From Chryseosolibacter sp964493505 (GTDB lineage: Bacteria; Bacteroidota; Bacteroidia; Cytophagales; Cyclobacteriaceae), in assembly GCA_964493505.1 (NCBI GenBank), contig CAZBNP010000018.1:1-64000 (forward strand): a stretch of DNA of 64,000 bases. The letters are read 5' to 3'. The notes beneath the pieces were generated by a model. It saw nothing but the letters and a program-made list of their open reading frames with translations. It was not told the origin of the DNA and searched no databases. This document shows positions 16,092 through 24,547 of this stretch, piece by piece. Within the stretch, counting starts at the first letter, position 1. Each line of letters starts with the position of its first letter. Position numbers and translations under genes: made by a program.

Positions 16092-16134
16092 TAATTCAAA
16101 CCAGCAGCTTTCGCTGCTTCATTTAAAGTAGACT

Positions 16135-17526
16135 ATGCAATACAACGTCACAGTTATTGGCTCCGGCCCCGGTGGGTATGTTGCTGCCATCCGGTGTGCG
16201 CAGTTAGGCTTCAAGACCGCTATTATTGAAAAGTACGATACGCTGGGAGGCACGTGTCTGAATGTCGGCTGTATACCGTCAAAAGCATTACTCGATTCAA
16301 CCGAGCACTTTCACAACGCGAAAACCCACTTCTCTACTCACGGTATTGACATAGCTGAGCCAAAGGTAAACTTTACGCAGATGATCGGAAGGCGCGGCGA
16401 GGTGGTGAAGGCCAATGTCGACGGCATTGCATACCTTATGAAGAAGAACAAGATCGACGTCTATACCGGTGTCGGATCGTTTGTCGATAAGAATACCATC
16501 CGCATCGCGGGAAAGAAGGATGAGACCATCACTTCCGAGAAGATCATTATTGCAACGGGATCTAAGCCGACACCACTCCCCTTTGCGGCTTTTGACAAGA
16601 AGCGTATCATCTCCAGCACCGAGGCATTGGTGCTCAAGGAAATTCCGAAGCATCTTATTGTCGTAGGCGGTGGTGTAATCGGAATGGAACTCGGTTCGGT
16701 CTATGCGAGGATCGGATCAAAAGTTACGGTGGTCGAGTTTCTTGATAGCCTTATCCCCACGATGGATGGGACCATGGGCAAGGAATTGCTGAAGGTTGCG
16801 AAGAAACTGGGAATGGAATTCTATCTCGGTCACAAGGTTACGTCGCTTGAGAATAAAGGAAAAGAAGTTGTATTGAAGGCGGAAGCCAAAGATGGAAAGA
16901 CTGTGGAGCTCAAGGGTGACTACTGCCTGGTGAGTATCGGTCGTCGTCCCTATACTGAGGGCCTCGCACTGGACAAGGTTGGTATAAAGACTGAGAAAGG
17001 GCAGATCCCGGTCGATGATCATCTTCGTACCAGCGTCGACAATATTTACGCGATTGGGGATGTGGTACGCGGGGCTATGCTGGCGCATAAGGCTGAAGAG
17101 GAGGGGGTGTTTGTGGCTGAAACGCTGGCGGGCCAGAAGCCACACATGAATTACCTCTTGATCCCGGGAGTGGTGTACACATGGCCGGAAGTTGCCAGCG
17201 TGGGATACACGGAAGAGCAGCTGAAAAGCAGTGGCAGGGCATATAAGACGGGAAGCTTCCCCTACAAGGCTCTCGGACGCGCACGCGCGAGCATGGACAC
17301 CGACGGACTGGTAAAAATCCTCGCCGACAAACAGACGGATGAAATCCTGGGTGTTCACATTATTGGTGCCCGGGCTGCGGATATGATTGCGGCAGGGGTG
17401 ACGGCAATGGAATTCCGGGCCGCTGCCGAGGATGTAGCGAGAATGTCGCATGCGCATCCCACCTACATGGAAGCCGTGAAGGAGGCGTGTCTCGCCGCTA
17501 CGGCTGGCCGGCCCCTCCATCTCTAG
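16135..17526 (+). CDS. lpd: Dihydrolipoyl dehydrogenase (E3)
   Basis: 463-residue FAD flavoprotein that reoxidises dihydrolipoyl groups with NAD+. The N-terminal FAD-binding GSGPGGYVAA, the redox disulphide C41/C46 in GGTCLNVGCIPSK, the NAD-binding GGGVIGMELGSVYARIG and the catalytic H441/E446 in HAHPTYMEA are all present. It is the third gene of the 2-oxoglutarate dehydrogenase operon and probably also serves the glycine cleavage system (gcvH, gcvP in this window). A small hairpin (AGCAGC/GCTGCT, 16103-16118) without a T-run lies in the 43-nt gap after sucB. Confidence 0.97.
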   Translation: MQYNVTVIGSGPGGYVAAIRCAQLGFKTAIIEKYDTLGGTCLNVGCIPSKALLDSTEHFHNAKTHFSTHGIDIAEPKVNFTQMIGRRGEVVKANVDGIAYLMKKNKIDVYTGVGSFVDKNTIRIAGKKDETITSEKIIIATGSKPTPLPFAAFDKKRIISSTEALVLKEIPKHLIVVGGGVIGMELGSVYARIGSKVTVVEFLDSLIPTMDGTMGKELLKVAKKLGMEFYLGHKVTSLENKGKEVVLKAEAKDGKTVELKGDYCLVSIGRRPYTEGLALDKVGIKTEKGQIPVDDHLRTSVDNIYAIGDVVRGAMLAHKAEEEGVFVAETLAGQKPHMNYLLIPGVVYTWPEVASVGYTEEQLKSSGRAYKTGSFPYKALGRARASMDTDGLVKILADKQTDEILGVHIIGARAADMIAAGVTAMEFRAAAEDVARMSHAHPTYMEAVKEACLAATAGRPLHL

Positions 17527-17571
17527 ATGTCAGGTGAAGGTATAAAGCGAATAACGAATCAGGTGATAAGA

Positions 17572-18744
17572 TCAGCGGGGGCGGAGTTTGTATTGGGTGT
17601 ATGCCCGGAGGCCTAGAGTGGTAACAAATGGAATGAGGGCGTAGTGAAGCTTCTGGGGGAGCAGTGGCCACGCAATGAGCAAGGCCGCGGTTATGCAGGC
17701 TACTGCGAGAAAATATTTCACAAGCCATCGGGGCTGCCGGATGAATGCTATAACGGCAATGATATGTGTCGGTAGTGCCCACAACAAATTGAAATTCTTT
17801 GCCGATGCCTGGTGATTGGTGAAAACCCATAGAAACAGCAAGAGCAATCCTACAACACCGGTAATAGCGAATACAATACCGTCGAAGTACATCGACAGTT
17901 TCTTCCGTCTGAAATCGCGATAGGTTAGAAAAATTGTCGCGAGGAGAAAAAACGTGAAGACGATAAGCGGATGGGATAGTGATATTCCAGTGCGCTCTTC
18001 GGGATACGATGAATAGATGATATTTGTTTCCCGCACCAGGGGATGTCTGACGCCATTCTCGAGAATAGTTGCGTGGGCAAAGCCGGACTCAACATAGTCG
18101 GGGAGAAACATGTGCTCATACGGCGTCGCTTTTTTGTCTGTCGGTAATCCAAGGCCGATATCGATACCAAGATCTCCCCATGGCTGTTGGCCGAGATACA
18201 GGTCGGTTAGCTCGCGAATTGAATAGTCGGTTTTGATGTATGATCCGTCAAACACAATGGAATCGCCGAACACTTTCAGAACAACTTCCGGGATTTTTGT
18301 TGCGCAGTTGTCGTAGAAGTAATCATAGTAGTAGTCCTTGTTTTCCGGCTGGGCGTTCCAGTAGAGGTAGTCATAGAGCCTTTGTTTTCGCTCCGGTGTG
18401 AGGTTGAGTACTTGTTCATGTATATAGCGGTTGTCGGCCATGTAGGCTGCTTCGAAACGCTTATAATCCATGACGCCGAGCATGTACAGATTATATCCCC
18501 GGGCGAAGTTCAGATAGAAGTTAGGTTGGTTGAAGTCGAAGACGCCATAATTGAATGCAATGTCAAGCCCGTTTACCGGATCGTGGACACGCAACGCACT
18601 GTGGCCAAAGGCGGTAAATAATTGTCCCTGCCAGGGCCCCATCGTCAGCACGGAGACTTCCGCCTGCGGCGACAACCGGCTTTGTCCCCACGAAAGGGAG
18701 GCGGTGAGCAAGAGCAGCGCTGTTAATGTTTTCATGAGCTTCAA
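17572..18744 (-). CDS. DUF4105 (Lnb-like N-terminal) membrane protein
   Basis: 390-residue protein with a signal peptide (residues 1-20, ending SLSWG) and then a DUF4105 domain. The domain has the conserved FGHSALRVHD (H48) and YDNCATK (C147), which look like a Cys-His catalytic pair of the NlpC/P60-like superfamily. The C-terminal third has about four or five hydrophobic segments (for example VFTFFLLATIFLTY and GVVGLLLLFLWVFT), so the catalytic domain should face the periplasm from an inner membrane anchor. The family is widespread in Bacteroidetes; the related Lnb domain lies in lacto-N-biosidase, but the substrate here is unknown. It converges with lpd and diverges from the radical SAM gene. 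Confidence 0.85.
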   Translation of the reverse strand: MKLMKTLTALLLLTASLSWGQSRLSPQAEVSVLTMGPWQGQLFTAFGHSALRVHDPVNGLDIAFNYGVFDFNQPNFYLNFARGYNLYMLGVMDYKRFEAAYMADNRYIHEQVLNLTPERKQRLYDYLYWNAQPENKDYYYDYFYDNCATKIPEVVLKVFGDSIVFDGSYIKTDYSIRELTDLYLGQQPWGDLGIDIGLGLPTDKKATPYEHMFLPDYVESGFAHATILENGVRHPLVRETNIIYSSYPEERTGISLSHPLIVFTFFLLATIFLTYRDFRRKKLSMYFDGIVFAITGVVGLLLLFLWVFTNHQASAKNFNLLWALPTHIIAVIAFIRQPRWLVKYFLAVACITAALLIAWPLLPQKLHYALIPFVTTLGLRAYTQYKLRPR

Positions 18745-18793
18745 ATACCCGAAAGATAAACAGGTTTCCCCTTTTCCAAACTATCTTGCACGT

Positions 18794-19816
18794 ATGATCG
18801 GCGGTTTGTATGATAGCCTCAACATGATTTCAGGTCTCACCCGGAAACGGGCGGGTAATGCTGTTCGTGTACTTCGATCATACTACCGTTCGCGTCGGAC
18901 CAAATTGCCTATTATCCACGGGATGCCGATCAGTATGTCGATTGAGCCGACAACGTCATGCAATCTACGATGCCCCGAGTGCCCCAGCGGACTCAGGTCC
19001 TTCACGAGGCCAACCGGTATGCTTGACGTTGCTCTCTACCGGAAAGTGATCGATGAAGTGAAAGACACGTTGTCGTATCTCACATTCTATTTTCAGGGAG
19101 AACCCTATCTCCATCCGTCATTTGTGGAAATGGTGCAGTATTCGTCTTCCAGGGGTATATACACCGCTACTTCCACCAATGCTCACTATCTCAGCGCGGA
19201 GGCGGCGCGCCGCACCGTTGCCTCGGGTTTAGATCGGTTGATCATCTCGATCGACGGCACAACGCAGGAAACCTACCAATCGTATCGCGTAGGTGGGTCT
19301 TTCGAAAAAGTGCTGCAAGGAACGAGAAATATCATCGCAGCAAAAAGAGCGGCTGGCGCCAGAACACCCTGCGTCATCTTCCAGTTTCTCGTCACCGGCC
19401 CGAATGAGCATCAGATCCCCGAGGTGTACAAGCTTGCGAACAGCCTGGGCGTTGATAAAGTTGTACTGAAGACCGCTCAGATATACGACTATGAGAATGG
19501 CTCTCCCCTCATCCCCCGGCAGGAGCGTTATTCGCGATATCGCCGTGACGAGCACGGTGCATGGTCAATCAAGAATGCGCTTGACGACCATTGTTGGAAA
19601 ATGTGGCACAGTTGCGTGATGACATGGGATGGTAAAGTAGTGCCTTGCTGCTTTGACAAGGATGCACAGTATGTTATGGGAAACCTGAGGGACCGTTCAT
19701 TCGCAGATATCTGGAACTCGGAGGCCTATTCTGGTTTCAGAAAAACGTTGCTTGAATCGAGAAAGGAGATTGAAATGTGCAGGAACTGTACCGAGGGCGG
19801 AAGGGTTTTTGCCTGA
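18794..19816 (+). CDS. Radical SAM/SPASM domain protein
   Basis: 340-residue protein from the chosen start. The radical SAM iron-sulfur motif CxxxCxxC is C56, C60 and C63 (CNLRCPEC). The C-terminal SPASM-type region has further cysteines for an auxiliary cluster (DHCWKMWHSC, VVPCCF, EMCRNC). Such enzymes modify peptides, lipids or glycans; no partner peptide gene is adjacent, so the substrate is open. The frame continues upstream to 18551, but that part is the complement of the DUF4105 gene; 18734 (overlapping that gene's start by 11 nt) is the other plausible start. It converges with the small gene at 19818-19988 with 1 nt between stops. Confidence 0.85.
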   Translation: MIGGLYDSLNMISGLTRKRAGNAVRVLRSYYRSRRTKLPIIHGMPISMSIEPTTSCNLRCPECPSGLRSFTRPTGMLDVALYRKVIDEVKDTLSYLTFYFQGEPYLHPSFVEMVQYSSSRGIYTATSTNAHYLSAEAARRTVASGLDRLIISIDGTTQETYQSYRVGGSFEKVLQGTRNIIAAKRAAGARTPCVIFQFLVTGPNEHQIPEVYKLANSLGVDKVVLKTAQIYDYENGSPLIPRQERYSRYRRDEHGAWSIKNALDDHCWKMWHSCVMTWDGKVVPCCFDKDAQYVMGNLRDRSFADIWNSEAYSGFRKTLLESRKEIEMCRNCTEGGRVFA

Positions 19817-19817
19817 T

Positions 19818-19988
19818 TTACCGAACGTTCTTGTTTTGTAGTTCCTTTTGGATCTTGTTGAAATCGACGCCGCACGAGCCGCAGCCGGAGGAACACCCCG
19901 ATGAGGGCCGGATGCTCTTGTACAAAAGATACCCTATGTAGGCTACTGCCGCAATGAAGAGGAGCAAAATGATAATGTTCTGAATCAT
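19818..19988 (-). CDS. Small Cys-rich single-pass membrane protein (FeoB-associated type)
   Basis: 56-residue protein. The N-terminal half is one hydrophobic helix (IIILLLFIAAVAYIGYLLY), followed by KSIRPSSGCSSGCGSCG with cysteines at 32, 36 and 39, then VDFNKIQKELQ. The layout (TM helix, GC..GCG.CG, VDF) matches the FeoB-associated Cys-rich membrane protein family (PF12669, from memory). No feo gene lies in this window, so an iron-transport role is only suggested by family name. Too short for usual gene callers. It lies between the radical SAM gene (convergent) and the inositol-phosphatase family gene. Confidence 0.75.
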   Translation of the reverse strand: MIQNIIILLLFIAAVAYIGYLLYKSIRPSSGCSSGCGSCGVDFNKIQKELQNKNVR

Positions 19989-20065
19989 GGTCTCAGCTGT
20001 AATACTACAAAGCTACGCGATAGTAAACACTATCACAAAAGCGAACCGGCTGTTTGGCGGTGTGA

Positions 20066-20869
20066 TTACTCCCGGAACCAGCGGCTGCTGATGATATCCA
20101 GCATCTCATCGTGTACCAGGGAGTTGCTGGCGCAAAACTGGTCTCCAAAGAGGAAGTCATCGCCTCCCTTGAAATCAGTGATTTTTCCGCCCGCCTGTTT
20201 AATAATGATACTTCCTGCCGCAATGTCCCACGGGTGGAGGTTGTATTCGAAAAAGCCTTCCAACTTCCCGCATGCCACAAATGCCAGATCCATCGCGGCA
20301 CTCCCGAGACGGCGAATTCCGTGTGTCTCGTTCAAAAACTCCTTGATGATATCGAGATAGTCGTCGCGTTTGTTGAAGTGATAGTAGGGGAAGCCGGTGG
20401 CAAGCAGGCCTTCACTGAGCGTCGGGATCCGCGACACGCTGATCTGCTGGTCGTCCAGAAAAGCAGGAGTGTTTTCGTTCGCATGGTAGCTTTGTTGCCG
20501 GCAAATATCATAGATGACACCCAGTATAGCTTTGCCGTTGCGCGTGAGCCCGATACTGATAGCATACATCGGCAGTCCGTGCAGAAAGTTCGTGGTACCG
20601 TCGAGCGGATCAACAATCCAGTTGTACTCGTGTTCCTTAGACTGTTCAACGGTTCCTTCCTCGGTGATGAAGCCAGCTTGAGGAAACAATTTTCGCAGGG
20701 CTTTCACCAGTGCTTTCTCGGCTTCTTTGTCGACATACGACACGAGGTTGTTGAAGACTTGCTTCTGCTCGATACGACTCCTGTCGAATGAGGCGCCTTC
20801 CAGCCTGATGAACTCGCCGACTTCGCGACAGGTTTCGATAACGCCCTTTTCGATTTTTTCCAGGTCCAT
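20066..20869 (-). CDS. Inositol monophosphatase family protein
   Basis: 267-residue Mg2+-dependent phosphatase of the IMPase/SuhB fold. Metal ligands are seen as E70/E71 (ITEEGT), D87 and D90 in WIVDPLDGTTNFLHG, and the C-terminal HPWDIAAG motif with the last ligand Asp. The substrate could be inositol phosphate or another sugar or nucleotide phosphate; sequence alone does not decide. It lies 62 nt after rsmI on the same strand and may be co-transcribed with it. Confidence 0.92.
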   Translation of the reverse strand: MDLEKIEKGVIETCREVGEFIRLEGASFDRSRIEQKQVFNNLVSYVDKEAEKALVKALRKLFPQAGFITEEGTVEQSKEHEYNWIVDPLDGTTNFLHGLPMYAISIGLTRNGKAILGVIYDICRQQSYHANENTPAFLDDQQISVSRIPTLSEGLLATGFPYYHFNKRDDYLDIIKEFLNETHGIRRLGSAAMDLAFVACGKLEGFFEYNLHPWDIAAGSIIIKQAGGKITDFKGGDDFLFGDQFCASNSLVHDEMLDIISSRWFRE

Positions 20870-20931
20870 TGTGTACTGTTCGGAATGTAAAGTAAGTCAA
20901 TATAGGAATCCACCCAAAGGTTGCCAAGAGT

Positions 20932-21645
20932 TCAGTCAGATTCCACGCGCCGGGTACTTTCTTTCCCGGCGACAACAATAACGAACTCACCTTTGATTTC
21001 TTTCTCCGAGAAATGTTGCAAAACTTCATCCACCGATCCGTTTACCGTTTCTTCGAATAGTTTTGTCAATTCACGGCTAACGGAGATCCTTCTGTCGCCT
21101 CCAAAATATTCTGCGAACTGCCCCAGTGTTTTCAGAAGCCGGTGTGGTGATTCGTAAAAAATCATTGTCCGTTCTTCTTCCGCGAGCTTCTTCAGCATCG
21201 TCTGGCGTCCTTTTTTTTGAGGGAGGAACCCTTCGAACGCGAAGCGATCCGCCGCCAGGCCTGATTTGATTAAGGCGGGAACAAAAGCAGTTGGGCCGGG
21301 GAGGCATTCCATCGACAGGCCGGCCTGCATACTGGCGCGGGCAATGAGGAAGCCGGGGTCGGATATGCCGGGTGTTCCGGCGTCGCTGATGAGTGCCAGT
21401 ACTTCCCCTTTCTGCATTCGGCTGATCAGGCTTTCGACTATGCGGTGTTCATTGAAGTTGTGGAAGCTCTGGAGTGGCTTGTCTATCTTGTAGTGCTTCA
21501 GCAGCTTCGAAGATGTGCGGGTGTCTTCCGCGAGTATAGTATCGACTGTGCCCAATATTTCCAGGGCCCGCAAAGTGATGTCGGCTAAATTGCCGATGGG
21601 GGTGGGAACAATATACAGTGACGTCTTTTTTCGGTGACTCGTCAT
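20932..21645 (-). CDS. rsmI: 16S rRNA (cytidine1402-2'-O)-methyltransferase
   Basis: 237-residue tetrapyrrole-methylase-fold enzyme that 2'-O-methylates C1402 in the decoding centre. Blocks: LYIVPTPIGNLADITLRALE, EDTRTSSKLLKHY, ALISDAGTPGISDPGF and FYESPHRLLKTL. Length is a little short of E. coli RsmI (286) because the C-terminal tail is brief. It overlaps the upstream pterin dehydratase gene by 4 nt (ATGA), so the two are translationally coupled. Confidence 0.95.
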   Translation of the reverse strand: MTSHRKKTSLYIVPTPIGNLADITLRALEILGTVDTILAEDTRTSSKLLKHYKIDKPLQSFHNFNEHRIVESLISRMQKGEVLALISDAGTPGISDPGFLIARASMQAGLSMECLPGPTAFVPALIKSGLAADRFAFEGFLPQKKGRQTMLKKLAEEERTMIFYESPHRLLKTLGQFAEYFGGDRRISVSRELTKLFEETVNGSVDEVLQHFSEKEIKGEFVIVVAGKESTRRVESD

Positions 21646-21884
21646 GTAGTTAGCCGGTCGATAGCTTCTGCAAGTTTCCGGTCTTGGTCGGTGACTTTGT
21701 CGCCGGCGTCGTGCGTTGATAACGCAAAGCTCACGGTATTCCAGGTGTTGGTCCAGGTAGGGTGATGATTCATTTGCTCAGCAACCATTGCTACACGGGT
21801 CATAAAGCCAAAAGCTTCGTTGAAATCTTGAAATTCGAAGGTCTTGGTCAGCCGGTTATCCACTTCTTTCCATGCCATATCCAC
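21642..21884 (-). CDS. 4a-hydroxytetrahydrobiopterin dehydratase (PCD/DCoH family)
   Basis: 80-residue protein of the pterin-4a-carbinolamine dehydratase fold. The N-terminal WKEVDNRLTKTFEF and the active-site stretch EQMNHHPTWTNTWNTVSFALSTHD match the family. It recycles hydroxylated pterin cofactor for aromatic amino acid hydroxylases, or has a structural or moonlighting role; no hydroxylase gene is seen here. ATGA overlap with rsmI. Confidence 0.9.
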   Translation of the reverse strand: MDMAWKEVDNRLTKTFEFQDFNEAFGFMTRVAMVAEQMNHHPTWTNTWNTVSFALSTHDAGDKVTDQDRKLAEAIDRLTT

Positions 21885-21969
21885 ATCCGTTTTAATGGAT
21901 ATTAAGGTAGTACTTAAAAGGACTTAATAAAAAATCTACCCTGAATTTGTGTCGCGAAGTAGTCGGAGG

Positions 21970-22233
21970 CTACAGTGCGATCAGGCCTTCGATCGAGGAG
22001 GCTTGCTCGTAAATATCTATTACCGACTCGCTGGAGGGCATCATCATCTGAACGGTAACACTCGTGTAATTCCCTTTCTCCGATGATTTTTCCGACGGCT
22101 GGTGGTTTGGGAAAAGCTTTTTTACGGCGTCTTCCCGTCCCGCGGGAACGATGAATTTGAAGATGTAAAGCGACGGCCAGGCGTAATGCTGATCCAGCTT
22201 CTCTTTGAAAGAATTCAACCAATCCTGATCCAT
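21970..22233 (-). CDS. DUF493 family protein
   Basis: 87-residue protein resembling the YbeD/DUF493 family: MDQDWLNSFKEKLD, then WPSLYIFKFIVPAG and a central GNYTSVTVQMMMPSSESVIDIY, a small ferredoxin-like fold seen in ACT-like proteins. Function is unknown; in proteobacteria a relative sits next to lipoate genes. A second frame over the same DNA (21914-22222) is a shadow: it is basic, lacks family similarity and ends outside. It is preceded by the ppiD terminator-like hairpin. Confidence 0.85.
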   Translation of the reverse strand: MDQDWLNSFKEKLDQHYAWPSLYIFKFIVPAGREDAVKKLFPNHQPSEKSSEKGNYTSVTVQMMMPSSESVIDIYEQASSIEGLIAL

Positions 22234-22242
22234 AAAGAAACA

Positions 22243-22267
22243 GCCGTCCCGCTGATTGCAGGACGGC
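22243..22267 (-). terminator. Terminator-like hairpin after ppiD
   Basis: 7-bp stem GCCGTCC (22243-22249) with GGACGGC (22261-22267), 11-nt loop; on the minus strand followed by the weak T tract TGTTTCTTT just before the DUF493 start at 22233. Confidence 0.6.
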
Positions 22268-22283
22268 CCATTAGATGCCTGTA

Positions 22284-24383
22284 TTAATAGAATCTGTAAC
22301 GCTGATCTTCGATGTCAGCGTTTTCCTTGATCGCTTCGGCAATACTGAAGCCGCTGCGTTGCGTGTACTGTTGAGAAAGCGTCGTTGTGTAGATGCTGTA
22401 GTCCGCTATCTCAGGTGCCGTTGTCTTGTTCTGTAATTCGATGAGGAAGACGCCATTCTCACCACCGAACGGCTGGGTACGGGTGCCATCCTCCAGTCCA
22501 AACACGGTTCCAACCGCTTTGGGATCAAAGCCCGCTGAAGGGAGTGTACTGGAAGCGAGTTTCAGATCGCTGCTGCTGTAAACGCCGGCATCGGTGCCGT
22601 AGGCGGTGGCAATCTCTTCGAGTGTGCCACTTGCCTTATTCAGCTTGTTGATGATTATGGCGGCCTGGACTTTCTTGCGAACCTCGGGCGTGATCTCTGC
22701 CTTCACATTCTCGAATGAGCGGTAACCCTTCTCGACTTCGTCAGTCATTACGGCTACTACATATTGATCCTGAAGGTCGAATACTTCCGATACCTTTCCT
22801 TTGGAAGCATCGCGGAACAGCCATTGAACGACCTGACGCGCGTCTCCGAGTACGCCGATACGGCGTTCCGCTGCAGTGAGGTCGTTGCTTTCAAAGACAT
22901 TAAGACCATCTGCCTTCGCTTTTTCCTCAAAGGCACCAATTCCCGATAGATTTGCTGCGAACAATTCAGCGCGGCGGTAAACTTCATTGGTTGTATTGTC
23001 GCTCGGTCCGATCATCGATTCGATGATGGTGATTTTATAGGCAGCGTTGTCTTTCACGCTATTCACTTTTACCAGGTGATATCCGAATTCTGTTTCAACC
23101 AGGTTGTTGATCAACCCCGGTTTGGTTGCCTTGAATACCGCATCTTCAAAGGGTTTTACCATTTGCCCGGTTTGCATCCAGCCCAGGTCGCCACCGTTCA
23201 CGGCGGTCCCATCCGTGCCATGTTCTCTGGCTTTCGCCGCAAAGTCAGCGCCGTTTTGAATCTCGCGGAGGATGCCGAGCGCTTTTTCCCTGGCTTCGCT
23301 TTTTGCGGCGGCTGTCTCGTTATCCCACCGGATGAGAATGTGACTAGCCTGTGCGTATGCGATGGTATCTTCGAAGATCTCAGACACCTTGGCTACTTTG
23401 TAGTTGCCGTCATCGACAACCGGACCAATGATATTGCCTTCCCGCAGGTCTTCCTGGGAGATGAATGCCGGTAGGTTTGATACATTGTATGTTTCGAATG
23501 ACCCGTCGCCAATGATGTTTGAGAGCGCGAAAACCGAATCGTCTTCGATTTCTGCCAATTCGCGGGCAGAACTCTCCATCTCCTGTCTCAATTCAAGTGA
23601 GTCTTGTGACGAGGCAGCAAGGGGGAATACCACATATTTAAGGCTGCGTATGTGATCCGTTTTGAAACGTTCTTTATGGCTGGCGTAGTAGTTGCGCAGG
23701 TCGGAATCTGTGACCTGTGCCGAGTCACCTGCCGCATAGTAGGGGACATAGACGTATTTCAGCTCAGCCACGTCTGTCTGAAGGTGGTATTCCCGCTCGG
23801 CTTCTGCCCGTGTTACATAACTTGACTTCACCAGCAGATTCTCATACTTGATACGCTCGCGTGCGGGTTTGAGGTCGCGCAGGAACAGGTCCCACTGCGC
23901 CCGCTGCGGCGATCCGAATTCAAAGCGCTTGATCTCATTCAGCTGCAGGCTGAGCATATTGCGATCAAACTCCCCTGTCTGCGGGTTGGTGAATGCCTGG
24001 CGAATCGTCGGGTCTACATTCGTGCCGCTGACCATATCAACCACCTCTTCCGCGGTGACGGCAACGCCCACTTTTTCATATTCGGGCTGGATGGCGTAAC
24101 GGGCTATCAGCAGTTCCCATGCTTGCTGGCGCAGGGAAGTCATTTCGCGGTCACCGGGTTCGCGCTGGAAATTCAATACGTAATTGGCACGACGCTCGTC
24201 TACCACGCCCTGAAACTCCTCAATGGATATCGATTGGCCATTAATTTCGCCGACGTCGTTTTGACCGAAGATCGCGTTGTTATTGGTAAGCAAATCGCCC
24301 AGAATGAATGCCGCAAGCGCGCCAAAAATAAAAATCATGAGGACCACCCCCATCTTGTCGCGCAACGTTCCTATTAATGCCAT
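22284..24383 (-). CDS. ppiD: Periplasmic peptidylprolyl isomerase/chaperone, PpiD-like
   Basis: 699-residue membrane-anchored folding factor. An N-terminal transmembrane helix (GVVLMIFIFGALAAFIL, about residues 12-28) has its soluble part in the periplasm. It is followed by a SurA-N-like helical region (50-200) and a PpiC parvulin domain at about 345-440 (AYAQASHILIRWDNE, GADFAAKAREHGTDG, GGDLGWMQTGQMVKPFEDAVF). The C-terminal half is a second helical chaperone-like region. Likely helps envelope proteins fold at the Sec exit. An own -7 element lies at 24450-24457. It closes the row coaX, OMP, lptC, small membrane protein, CorC-like, ppiD. Confidence 0.92.
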   Translation of the reverse strand: MALIGTLRDKMGVVLMIFIFGALAAFILGDLLTNNNAIFGQNDVGEINGQSISIEEFQGVVDERRANYVLNFQREPGDREMTSLRQQAWELLIARYAIQPEYEKVGVAVTAEEVVDMVSGTNVDPTIRQAFTNPQTGEFDRNMLSLQLNEIKRFEFGSPQRAQWDLFLRDLKPARERIKYENLLVKSSYVTRAEAEREYHLQTDVAELKYVYVPYYAAGDSAQVTDSDLRNYYASHKERFKTDHIRSLKYVVFPLAASSQDSLELRQEMESSARELAEIEDDSVFALSNIIGDGSFETYNVSNLPAFISQEDLREGNIIGPVVDDGNYKVAKVSEIFEDTIAYAQASHILIRWDNETAAAKSEAREKALGILREIQNGADFAAKAREHGTDGTAVNGGDLGWMQTGQMVKPFEDAVFKATKPGLINNLVETEFGYHLVKVNSVKDNAAYKITIIESMIGPSDNTTNEVYRRAELFAANLSGIGAFEEKAKADGLNVFESNDLTAAERRIGVLGDARQVVQWLFRDASKGKVSEVFDLQDQYVVAVMTDEVEKGYRSFENVKAEITPEVRKKVQAAIIINKLNKASGTLEEIATAYGTDAGVYSSSDLKLASSTLPSAGFDPKAVGTVFGLEDGTRTQPFGGENGVFLIELQNKTTAPEIADYSIYTTTLSQQYTQRSGFSIAEAIKENADIEDQRYRFY

Positions 24384-24449
24384 ATCAGTTTTATGTGAAT
24401 TTGTGAACTTCGGAGCTGGTCAATACTGAATCGCCAACAGTAAAGCCCG

Positions 24450-24457
24450 CAAATTTA
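24450..24457 (-). promoter_or_regulatory. ppiD promoter -7 element
   Basis: Minus-strand TAAATTTG, exact TAnnTTTG, 66 nt before the ppiD start. No clear -33. Confidence 0.4.
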
Positions 24458-24547
24458 ATGTGTTATCGCTATTAGAAAAATTTACTTTCTGAAATTCTGG
24501 CACACGGGCTCGGAGATGATTGGGCAGAATATGTAAACAATTGATTA

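Noticed and set aside
18551..18793. N-terminal extension of the radical SAM protein
   Set aside because: Most of it is the complement of the DUF4105 coding sequence; only 18734 remains as an alternative start.
21914..22222. 102-codon minus-strand frame over the DUF493 gene
   Set aside because: The overlapping frame 21970-22233 has the DUF493 pattern; this one is an arginine-rich shadow.
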